7,816 bases of DNA from Gammaproteobacteria bacterium. GTDB lineage: Bacteria; Pseudomonadota; Gammaproteobacteria; Pseudomonadales; JAUIKI01. Both the position numbers and the translations under genes were made by a program. Positions 1 to 6,485 of the stretch are shown one piece after another. Under the pieces are notes generated by a model. That model made no database searches and was not told where the DNA came from. It worked only from the letters and a program-made list of their open reading frames with translations. Numbering within the stretch: the first letter of the stretch is position 1; each line of letters starts with the position of its first letter. The stretch lies in NCBI GenBank assembly GCA_030430875.1, contig JAUIKI010000057.1, forward strand, positions 1 to 7,816, read 5' to 3'.

Positions 1-426
1 AGGTTGGCAGCCAACATGATTTGCCGCTTGAATATCTTTGTAGCTGTCACCAATGAATGGAATATTTTTTAGCGAAATATTAAACGTTTCGCCAATGGAT
101 TGCAGTAAGCCAGGGTTAGGTTTTCGGCAGTTACACCCATCATCAGGGTGATGAGGACAATAAAAAATTTGTTGTATTTTACCACCAAATATTTCAATGA
201 CTTCCAGCATTTTTGCATGAATATTTTGCAAGGTTGTTTCATCAAATAGGCCTCGGCCAAGACCAGATTGATTGGTTGCAACAACAATGTTATAGCCAGC
301 TTGAGTGAGTTTAGCAATTGCTTGGATGCTTCCAGGAATGGGTAACCATTCCTCAGGTTTTTTAATGTAGTTATCAGAATCTTGATTGATAACGCCATCG
401 CGATCAAGGATAATAAACTTCTTCAT
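1..426 (-). CDS. gmhB: D-glycero-beta-D-manno-heptose 1,7-bisphosphate 7-phosphatase (partial, C-terminus off the window)
   Basis: This cytoplasmic HAD-superfamily phosphatase removes the 7-phosphate from heptose 1,7-bisphosphate on the way to ADP-heptose for the LPS inner core. Translation from the ATG at 426-424 gives 142 residues up to the window edge; the family is usually about 190, so roughly the last quarter is missing. Visible motifs are HAD motif I LDRDG (residues 7-11, with D8 and D10), motif II TNQSG (51-55), the GmhB zinc-site pattern C90-x-H92...C98-x-C100, motif III lysine in RKPNPG (K102), and motif IV GDS (126-128) with D131. The start ATG overlaps the glyS stop as ATGA and has no clear Shine-Dalgarno, so translational coupling to glyS is likely. 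All key residues in the visible part are intact. The identification is firm. Confidence 0.95.
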   Translation of the reverse strand, partial: MKKFIILDRDGVINQDSDNYIKKPEEWLPIPGSIQAIAKLTQAGYNIVVATNQSGLGRGLFDETTLQNIHAKMLEVIEIFGGKIQQIFYCPHHPDDGCNCRKPNPGLLQSIGETFNISLKNIPFIGDSYKDIQAANHVGCQP

Positions 427-2493
427 GTTGTTAGCTGAATTTTTGAAATATCGGCAACCGATAAAAATAATTGCCTTAGCTGATGGATGATAGCGAGACG
501 ATTGTTGCGTAATTCTTTTTCATCAGCCATCACCATGACATCATCAAAAAATTGATCAAGTGGTTGCCGTAATGTAGTTAATAGTTTCAATATTGATGGA
601 TAATCTTTTTCTGCTATCAAGGGAGCTAACTGTTTTTTTGTCGCCGTGATAGTGTTTATTAGTTCTTTTTCAGCATCAACTTCTACTAGAGAAATATTGA
701 TAGTTTTTGGAATTGAAGTGCCAGATTTTGCTAAAATGTTGGCGACACGTTTGTTGGCAGAAGCCAAAGCAGGTGCGTCAGGGAAATGTTTAAATTCAGC
801 AATAGCCTGTATTCTAAGGTCAAAATCAAACAGATTATTGCGCTGACAAACAAGCACAGCTTGGAAGACATCATTAGCAATATTTTGATCGTAATACCAA
901 ACACGTAATCTGTCTAAACAGAATTGTATCAGCGAATCAATCAGTTCACTCTGTTTTGTTGCAGATAAGTTGAGTGACGAGAATCCTGTAATTGCTTGTT
1001 TGAAACAATCATCAAGTTGCAGAGGTAATTCCTTTTCAATTAAGATTCTTATAATGCCGATGGCTGCTCGACGTAGACCAAATGGATCCTTGTCGCCTGT
1101 TGGTGCTGCATCAATGGCAAAGATGCCTGTTAATGTATCAAGCTTATCACTCAGTGAAATCAATGTGCCCATTGGGGTGCAGGGCAGCTTGTCTCCTGAA
1201 AAACTTGGCAAATATTGTTCGGCTAATGCAGATGCAATATCTGCATTTTCATTGTTAGCTTTAGCGTAATATTTTCCCATCAAACCTTGCAGTTCAGGAA
1301 ATTCCATGACTAACTCAGTAGTCAAGTCAGTTTTTGCAAGTTCGCAAACTGTTGCCGCCAAAGTCTCATCAAGTGTTAGTGACGTAGCAAGAAACTGCCC
1401 GAGTTTTTTTAGACGACAGGATTTATCATAAAGTGAACCAAGTTTAGCTTGATAAGTGATGGTTTTGAGTTGATTGACTCGATTGCGTAGTGAAACTTTT
1501 TTATCTTGATTGAAAAAGAAATCAGCGTCAGCAAGGCGAGGACGAATGACGCGCTCATTACCTTGGATAACTTGCTGTTCATTTTCACTATCAATGTTAG
1601 CAATAAAAATAAAATTAGGTAATAGCTGCTTGTTCTCTGATTGCAGAGCAAAACATTTTTGATGATTTTGTAATACAGTGATTAATACTTCTTTGGGTAA
1701 GGCTAAAAAATTCGCATCAATTTTTCCAAGTAATGCACGTGGCCATTCAACTAAACCAGTGACTTCATCCATTAATCCTTCAGGAATAATGGTCTCCGCA
1801 TTGAGTGATTGTGCAATGGTTTGAATTTTTTCGTTCCAGAAAGTCTACGATGACATGCGCTGATTTTAATGCGCTAACGTATTCATCTGCATGGTTTAAC
1901 TCAATAAAGTCGGGATGATGGAATCGATGGCCGAATGTTTGATTGTTGGCATGAAGACCAGCCCATTGCCATGGTATGATGTCGCTGCCCAAAAGTGCAA
2001 CTAGCCAGTGCACAGGCCTTAGGAATTCGTGCAACTGATTGCCCCAGCGCATGCGTTTTTTTAAAGGCAGTGATTCGACAGTCTTAGTGAGTAAGTCTGG
2101 AAGAAGATCAATCGTGTGTTGACCAGGAATTTCATGCTGAAAAACTAACCAAGAACCTTGTGGAGTTTCCAGTTTTTCCAAACTCTCAATGGTTGTTTTG
2201 TTCGAGCGCGCAAAACCCAATGCAGCTTTAGTTGGCTCTCCATTTGCATCAAATGCTTGGGCTAGTGCAGGTCCGCGCTTAGTTTCAGATTTGGGAGGTT
2301 GTTCAGTTTGTATGGACTCAACTAAAATACCCAGACGTCTTGGCGTGACAAATGCTTGAATATTATTGTATTGAATGTTCTCTTGGTTGAGTGCTTTGGC
2401 AAAATTTTTCTCAAATGCCTCAGCTAACGCAAGTTGCTGGTTAGCAGGCAATTCTTCTGAACCAATTTCAATTAATAAATTATCTGTTTTCAT
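423..2493 (-). pseudogene. glyS: Glycyl-tRNA synthetase beta subunit, interrupted by a one-base frameshift (gene probably essential; may be functional or a sequence error)
   Basis: GlyS is the large beta subunit of the alpha2beta2 glycyl-tRNA synthetase and binds and positions tRNA-Gly. The first reading frame starts at the ATG 2493-2491 (IEIGSEELPA near the N-terminus, RRLGILVES, RMRWG) and meets a TGA at 1782-1780. It follows the family through DFLERK (K222), then gives 15 unrelated residues. The neighbouring frame resumes family sequence at KIQTIAQSL and continues to the stop at 425-423. It includes RPRLADADFFF (about 317-327), the HD-like segment KTDL...QGLMG (387-406), GDKDPFGLRRAA (466-477) and the C-terminal anticodon-binding region ending VADISKIQ. 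Deleting one base from the A6 run (minus strand) gives exactly 689 residues, the length I recall for E. coli GlyS. There is a 6-base gap from glyQ and a 4-base overlap with gmhB. No other lesion is visible, so a sequencing error, very recent mutation or slippage rescue are all possible. It could instead be read as two ORFs, 1780-2493 and 423-1772. Confidence 0.93.
1826..1831 (-). other. Frameshift site in glyS: homopolymer A6 (T6 on the + strand)
   Basis: The two glyS frames differ by one base (2493 to 1772 is 721 bases between first codon positions, remainder 1). Both frames encode family-like sequence right up to this run: ...GAA CGA AAA on one side and AAA ATT CAA on the other. A run of five A would read CGA AAA ATT (Arg-Lys-Ile) without interruption. 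Homopolymers are common sites for sequencing indels, replication slippage and transcriptional slippage; the sequence alone does not say which applies. Confidence 0.8.
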
Positions 2494-2499
2494 TTAGAA

Positions 2500-3423
2500 T
2501 TAGTCAGTTAAATAAAATGTTTTGCTCGATTCATCCGCTTGAGGAAATCCTAAAGATTTTCGCGAGTTGAAATATGTTTTGGCAACTGCTTGAGAAAGGC
2601 TGCGCACGCGTAAAATGAATCGTTGGCGTTCTGTGACAGAAATGGCATGCCGTGCATCGAGCAAGTTGAAAGTATGGGAAGCTTTTAATACAAATTCAAA
2701 TGCTGGCAATGCAAGATCAAGTTGAATCATTCGTTGGCATTCGCTTTCATATAAATCAAATTGGCGAAAAAGTTCGTCAATATTAGCCTCTTCAAAATTA
2801 TAACGTGACATTTCCACTTCATTTTGGTGGAAAACATCGCCGTAAGTGACGACATGATCATTTTTTCTCGTCCAAACTAAATCATAGACATTATCAACAC
2901 ATTGCAAATACATTGCGATGCGTTCCAGACCGTAGGTGATTTCACCTGTCACAGGAAAGCAGCTTAGACCGCCGACCTGTTGAAAATAGGTAAACTGGGT
3001 CACTTCCATGCCATTTAGCCAAACTTCCCAACCAAGCCCCCAGGCTCCAAGCGTAGGTGATTCCCAGTTATCTTCGACAAAGCGAATGTCGTGAATTAAC
3101 GTGTTGATTCCCAACATTTTGAGCGAATCGAGGTAGAGTTCTTGAATGTTGCTTGGAGATGGCTTTAGAGCGACTTGAAATTGATAATAGTGCTGCAATC
3201 GATTGGGGTTTTCACCATATCGACCGTCTGTTGGTCGACGACTGGGTTGAACATAGGCCGCATGCCAGCGTTCCGGTCCAATGGCACGCAAGAATGTGGC
3301 TGGATGAAATGTGCCTGCGCCAACTTCCAAGTCCAGTGGTTGCAAAATGATGCAGCCTTGGTCAGACCAGAAGCGCTGAAGCTTAAAAATAAGTTCTTGA
3401 AAAGTGAGTGTATTCGTTGACAC
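2500..3423 (-). CDS. glyQ: Glycyl-tRNA synthetase alpha subunit
   Basis: GlyQ is the catalytic class II alpha subunit, which forms glycyl-adenylate and charges tRNA-Gly together with GlyS. The protein is intact and closely follows the family: DLEVGAGT, the long conserved block from QPSRRPTDGRYGENPN through QHYYQFQV (about residues 59-84), RFVEDNWESPTLGAWGLGWE, GMEVTQFTYFQQVGGL, the motif 3 region GEITYGLERIAMYLQ, and LLDARHAISVTERQRFILR. I chose the GTG at 3423-3421 (307 residues), close to the roughly 303 of E. coli. The longer TTG start at 3444-3442 would add seven residues not expected in the family, has no Shine-Dalgarno, and sits almost on the likely transcription start; a weak GGTAAG lies before the GTG. 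It is the first gene of the glyQ-glyS-gmhB operon, with glyS starting 6 bases after its TAA. Confidence 0.96.
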   Translation of the reverse strand: MSTNTLTFQELIFKLQRFWSDQGCIILQPLDLEVGAGTFHPATFLRAIGPERWHAAYVQPSRRPTDGRYGENPNRLQHYYQFQVALKPSPSNIQELYLDSLKMLGINTLIHDIRFVEDNWESPTLGAWGLGWEVWLNGMEVTQFTYFQQVGGLSCFPVTGEITYGLERIAMYLQCVDNVYDLVWTRKNDHVVTYGDVFHQNEVEMSRYNFEEANIDELFRQFDLYESECQRMIQLDLALPAFEFVLKASHTFNLLDARHAISVTERQRFILRVRSLSQAVAKTYFNSRKSLGFPQADESSKTFYLTD

Positions 3424-3455
3424 GCTGTTTATTCTTACCGGCAATAAAAGCGATT

Positions 3456-3461
3456 AGTATA
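3456..3461 (-). promoter_or_regulatory. Possible -10 element (TATACT) for the glyQ operon
   Basis: TATACT on the minus strand lies about 33 bases before the GTG start of glyQ and matches 5 of 6 bases of the sigma70 -10 consensus. At 16-18 bases upstream there is only a poor -35 match (TACCGT-like), so this is a weak call. It would put the transcription start near 3449, which argues against the TTG start at 3444. Confidence 0.3.
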
Positions 3462-3532
3462 ACGTATGTCGACAAAAGACGGTATATCTTGTACAAAACT
3501 TCTTGAGGGCAACTAAACATGCGGCTTTTAGC

Positions 3533-3563
3533 TTGGTGATAATAGTCATAGTTGTATTATAAT
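3533..3563 (+). promoter_or_regulatory. Possible sigma70 promoter for the lipoprotein gene
   Basis: A perfect TATAAT lies at 3558-3563 (a second, TATTAT at 3555-3560, follows a TG). The best -35 is TTGGTG at 3533-3538 with a rather long 19-base spacer. Transcription would start near 3570, leaving about 50 bases of leader before the ATG at 3619. It is divergent from the glyQ operon. Confidence 0.4.
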
Positions 3564-3618
3564 GATATCAAGTGAGAGATTGTTGAGTATTTTGACTAAA
3601 ATCACATTAAGAAATTAT

Positions 3619-4359
3619 ATGAAAAAAATTATTTTTTTATTATTGGGTGTTTTCTTGCTGACAGGCTGTCAAGCACCGTTGTCTGACGATAAAAGGAAAT
3701 ATATCGGTCGTTGGGAGAGTAACACAATGACGCTTGTCATCACTAAAGAAGGTTATTTGGAATATGAAAAACTTGCAGGAATCAAAAAATCGTTATCAGC
3801 ACCGATAAAATCATTCACTGATGATACGATTGTTGCGGGTCTCTGGTTGTTTACCACGGAATTTCATATTGACCAACCTCCACAGCAAGCTAATTCAAAT
3901 GGTCTTTGGAGTATGGTGATTGATGGTGAAACGCTTTATAGAACCCAAAGAGGTATTGATACTTCTCAAGAAATTCCGACAGAGGCAGAGCTGCACTCTT
4001 TAGCTGATCAGTGGCTAGGTTTATTCAATACGGCTGTAAAAGCTAAAGATTTTGCTGACTTTAGAGCGCAAGCAGCCGCGCCATTTAGGGAGCAAATTTC
4101 AAGTGAAAAACTCCTTTCAAGCTTTGATAGTTTTGTTTCACAATCGCTCTATATGGACGAGTTTTTAGCTCAAAATCACTATAAAGTCACAATGCTTCCG
4201 GTTATTCGTGATGGTGCTTTGTATTACGCTGTGCAATATCAAGCTTCAAGTGATACACATGTGGCAATACTTAACATTGATCTGGCTTTCATGAATGAAA
4301 ATTCCACGTGGAAGATGGCTAGGTTTAATATTGACGTTAATTCTGAGAAGCGAAATTAG
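3619..4359 (+). CDS. Lipoprotein of unknown function, probably outer-membrane anchored (two-domain, NTF2-like C-terminus suspected)
   Basis: The protein has 246 residues with a classic lipoprotein signal: MKK, a hydrophobic core, and the lipobox LLTGC with the lipidated Cys at 17. Residue +2 is Gln rather than Asp, so Lol-dependent transfer to the outer membrane is expected. An in-frame ATG at 3562 would put 19 extra residues before this signal and sits inside the likely -10 box, so I start at 3619; no strong Shine-Dalgarno is seen. After the signal come a beta-rich segment (about 30-110, GRWES...MTLVITKEGYLEYE, then GLWSMVIDGETLYR) and a second part (about 122-242) with two helices, then strands ending STWKMARFNID. 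This second pattern resembles NTF2/SnoaL-like lipoprotein domains (inference from pattern, not a search). I do not recognise the family by name. It is monocistronic, with unrelated neighbours. The first codons hold A7 (3622-3628) and T7 (3632-3638) runs. Confidence 0.85.
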   Translation: MKKIIFLLLGVFLLTGCQAPLSDDKRKYIGRWESNTMTLVITKEGYLEYEKLAGIKKSLSAPIKSFTDDTIVAGLWLFTTEFHIDQPPQQANSNGLWSMVIDGETLYRTQRGIDTSQEIPTEAELHSLADQWLGLFNTAVKAKDFADFRAQAAAPFREQISSEKLLSSFDSFVSQSLYMDEFLAQNHYKVTMLPVIRDGALYYAVQYQASSDTHVAILNIDLAFMNENSTWKMARFNIDVNSEKRN

Positions 4360-4552
4360 TTTCAAATACTCTGCATTTCACCTGCCACACCTTGGCTAAG
4401 CATTGAGTTTGATTTCCAAAATGAATGTTTAATCAAGATTGTGGCTTTTTCTCTCTTTTTCTGTCATTGAGTTTTTATTGTTGCAATGGCTATATGCTCC
4501 GTATTTTCCATTTTAAATCAAACTGTTAGTAGTGTATCTTTGTTGGGATTCT

Positions 4553-4572
4553 TAGTGAGTGAGTATTCACTA
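4553..4572. promoter_or_regulatory. Inverted repeat just upstream of the beta-helix gene promoter (possible operator)
   Basis: TAGTGA (4553-4558) and TCACTA (4567-4572) are perfect 6-base inverted arms around an 8-base centre; an overlapping AGTGA/TCACT pair (4558-4562, 4567-4571) has a 4-base centre. It ends one base before the -35 element, a position typical of regulator binding, but arms this short also arise by chance. Confidence 0.25.
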
Positions 4573-4573
4573 G

Positions 4574-4601
4574 TTGATCATGTATTGATCTTGTGTATAA
4601 T
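4574..4601 (+). promoter_or_regulatory. Sigma70-like promoter of the beta-helix protein gene
   Basis: TTGATC (4574-4579, four of six consensus bases including TTGA), a 16-base spacer, then a perfect TATAAT (4596-4601). Transcription would start near 4608, giving a leader of about 60 bases that contains the duplicated ribosome-binding segment. TTGATC recurs at 4585-4590 and 4604-4609, the second and third copies as TATTGATCTT. Confidence 0.5.
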
Positions 4602-4610
4602 TATTGATCT

Positions 4611-4670
4611 TTTTCCTTACCCTTTGGAAATAGTGCATGTTTTCCCTTACCCTTTGGAGATATAACTATG
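4611..4670 (+). repeat. Tandem duplication (about 30-base period) carrying the ribosome-binding site
   Basis: CCTTACCCTTTGGA occurs at 4615-4628 and 4645-4658; with the following bases the match is 17 of 18 (GGAAATA versus GGAGATA). Each copy is followed by an ATG: 4637-4639 after the first and 4668-4670 after the second. Only the second copy has the better Shine-Dalgarno, GGAG (4656-4659), 8 bases before the real start. The first ATG opens a 20-codon ORF (4637-4699) in another frame that overlaps the start of the main gene. Confidence 0.75.
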
Positions 4671-6356
4671 TTTTTTTATCATCGATTTTTTGCGAGTAAT
4701 ATACGCAAAAAGGCAGCTAGCCTGTGTTTTCTAGCCATACTTTTTTTTCTCAACACATCACACGCTGGCGTAACAATGTTTGTCAATTCTGCAGAAGATG
4801 GTCCACCTATAGAAGATGGTAAATGCACGTTGAGAGAAGCCACTGCATCAGCCAATCAAAGTAAGTTTGTAAATGACGATTGTTTTAATGGCAGTAAAGA
4901 TTGGGAAGGCCCTGATAATATCATCATAACGTTTTCTGATGATGTTGTTAGCCTCACGCATTTAGGGGCAGGTGAAGACAATGGTGAGACTGGCGATTTA
5001 GATATCCATGTGGATTTAAATATTTCTGTCAAAGAAGAGAGACTGGTGATGATTAATGGATTATACAATGATCGAGTCTTGGATTTACACGGCCCCATAA
5101 TTGTTAACTTATCAAAATTAATCATTGCAAATGGACAGCCTCCTCATGAAGGTCAGGCACTGTATGGTGGCGGCATTCGAATAATGCATGCAGATTCACT
5201 TTTAACATTAAGTGATTCTAAAGTGATTCTTAATCGACTCACAGGGTCTGGTTACATGGAAGTTGCAGGTGGAGGCATCGGGGGTCGAGGCTATGTCACT
5301 TTTTATCGCAGTGAAGTCAACGATAATTTAGTTTTCAGTCCTCTGTATTACAGTCAAAAGTTAGGAGGCTATGAAGCCACAGGTGCAATGGGGGGTGGCG
5401 TTGCCTTGCTTGGCGAAGATCCTCTTAGTCCATCATGGAGCTTTTTACACGCGTATGATTCGCGATTTTCTGGAAATATAGTGAGGCAATTAGGTCCCGT
5501 CAGTTGGAAGTTTTTGAGAAACTCCGAGAAAATGTACTATACCCGAGCTACTGAAGGTGGCGGTATTTATGGAGATAGGGCGCACATTCATTTGGAGCGA
5601 GTTGAAATTGCTAATAATTTAGTTGAAAACATGGATGAAACATATGGTAATGTGCGTGGTGGAGCCATTAGTATCAATCGACATCACTCATCTGTGACTT
5701 CAATCAATTCAACCATTAGTAGCAATACAATTGCTCTACATTCGAATGCCGGCCAGGGTCGCGCGCAAGGAGGCGGAATTTATAGTCCAAATATGTCTTC
5801 GTTCATTGCAAACAGCACCATTGTTTTTAATGAAATTTTCATGTTAAAAACTGAAGAGAATAGCCAAACAATAGAGCCTACAGCTGGTATGAAGTTAATG
5901 GAGGAAACGGGTATGATCAATTCAATTTTGGCATTAAACTTCGTTGGTGAAAATGATGAAAATCGACGAGAAGCAAGTGGCAATGACCCTGTGGGTTTTA
6001 ATACAGGTGGGTCTAATATTTTTGGTGCGCGTACAGGGCCTGAGAATGCTGTTGATATTCATCTATTTGAGGTGGGCAAGCCTTCAAAATCTGCAGTTCA
6101 AGCTGCGTATAAAAAACTATCATTGCAACCTCTAGCAGATAATGGTGGAAATAATACATTGACCGAAAACCCAAGAACCCATGCACTCGGTTCTTATTTT
6201 GACGACAATAAGTTGATGTACAGCATTGCGGTTGATCGTGGCACTAACATAGATTCAATTAATATAGATCAGCGTGGATTTAAACGACCTGCATATGGTT
6301 GGTCGTTTAATAAGCAGACTGACATTGGTGCCTATGAACTCAATGCTAAACCTTAA
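4668..6356 (+). CDS. Secreted CSLREA-type parallel beta-helix protein with choice-of-anchor-Q-like C-terminus
   Basis: A 562-residue exported protein. The signal peptide covers residues 1-33 (basic RKK at 13-15, hydrophobic 16-28, cleavage after SHA). The mature start matches the CSLREA N-terminal domain: FVNSAEDG...GKCTLREATASAN, with CTLREA at 53-58 and a second Cys at 72 that may form a disulfide. The middle is a probable right-handed beta-helix. GG[GA][IV] turns recur at 167, 201, 242, 297, 331 and 368, alternating with rungs such as SKVILNRL, SRFSGNIV, STISSNTI and STIVFNEI. The end (about 488-557) has LADNGG, AVDRG, DQRGFKRP and DIGAYE, as in choice-of-anchor-Q proteins, but no LPXTG, PEP-CTERM or transmembrane tail follows. 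It is probably released or loosely surface-bound; adhesin, carbohydrate-binding or lyase roles are all guesses. Start: GGAG Shine-Dalgarno at 4656-4659. It is monocistronic, with a terminator after it. Confidence 0.9.
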   Translation: MFFYHRFFASNIRKKAASLCFLAILFFLNTSHAGVTMFVNSAEDGPPIEDGKCTLREATASANQSKFVNDDCFNGSKDWEGPDNIIITFSDDVVSLTHLGAGEDNGETGDLDIHVDLNISVKEERLVMINGLYNDRVLDLHGPIIVNLSKLIIANGQPPHEGQALYGGGIRIMHADSLLTLSDSKVILNRLTGSGYMEVAGGGIGGRGYVTFYRSEVNDNLVFSPLYYSQKLGGYEATGAMGGGVALLGEDPLSPSWSFLHAYDSRFSGNIVRQLGPVSWKFLRNSEKMYYTRATEGGGIYGDRAHIHLERVEIANNLVENMDETYGNVRGGAISINRHHSSVTSINSTISSNTIALHSNAGQGRAQGGGIYSPNMSSFIANSTIVFNEIFMLKTEENSQTIEPTAGMKLMEETGMINSILALNFVGENDENRREASGNDPVGFNTGGSNIFGARTGPENAVDIHLFEVGKPSKSAVQAAYKKLSLQPLADNGGNNTLTENPRTHALGSYFDDNKLMYSIAVDRGTNIDSINIDQRGFKRPAYGWSFNKQTDIGAYELNAKP

Positions 6357-6371
6357 AAAGTAGCCTTAAAT

Positions 6372-6402
6372 AAATGCTCTCAGGTTGCTCTGAGGGCATT
6401 TT
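6372..6402 (+). terminator. Rho-independent terminator after the beta-helix gene, possibly bidirectional
   Basis: AAATGCTCTCAG (6372-6383) pairs with CTGAGGGCATTT (6390-6401) over 12 base pairs with one G-U, around a 6-base loop, followed by a short T tract (TTTT, then GTTGT). On the minus strand the hairpin is followed by ATTTATTT-like sequence, so it may also stop transcription of the convergent SDR gene. Confidence 0.8.
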
Positions 6403-6485
6403 GTTGTCACCATTTGATAATTGATCGCCTGAGTTTTTTGCAAAAAGGTTGAATTAAAGTTAATGGTTGCTTCGTGTTACATCGC

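Larger units (their letters stand above)
4360..4667 (+). other. Noncoding region between the lipoprotein and beta-helix genes
   Basis: This is 308 bases of T-rich DNA with no convincing gene in any frame. No clear hairpin terminator follows the lipoprotein stop. The left 190 bases show nothing I can name. The right 115 bases hold an inverted repeat, three TTGATC hexamers, a promoter and a duplicated ribosome-binding segment, listed separately. Confidence 0.6.

Noticed and set aside
69..407. Minus-strand 112-codon ORF
   Set aside because: It is out of frame with gmhB, whose frame shows all HAD and zinc motifs; this ORF is an overlapping shadow with no family features.
970..1269. Plus-strand ORF of 99 codons opposite glyS (also 646-846, 3153-3350 and 3175-3420 opposite glyS/glyQ)
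   Set aside because: Antisense shadows of strongly conserved synthetase genes, without ribosome sites or recognisable domains.
3424..3444. TTG start giving a 314-residue GlyQ
   Set aside because: It has no ribosome site, lies nearly at the presumed transcription start, and adds residues not expected in the family; the GTG at 3423 was preferred, though not proven.
3562..3618. N-terminal extension of the lipoprotein from an upstream ATG at 3562
   Set aside because: It would bury the lipoprotein signal behind 19 residues, and the ATG lies within the likely -10 box; the ATG at 3619 gives a textbook MKK...LLTGC signal.
6435..6446. 12-base palindrome TTTTTGCAAAAA between the convergent genes
   Set aside because: Low-complexity A/T arms without a loop or T-tail; the GC-containing hairpin at 6372-6402 explains termination better.
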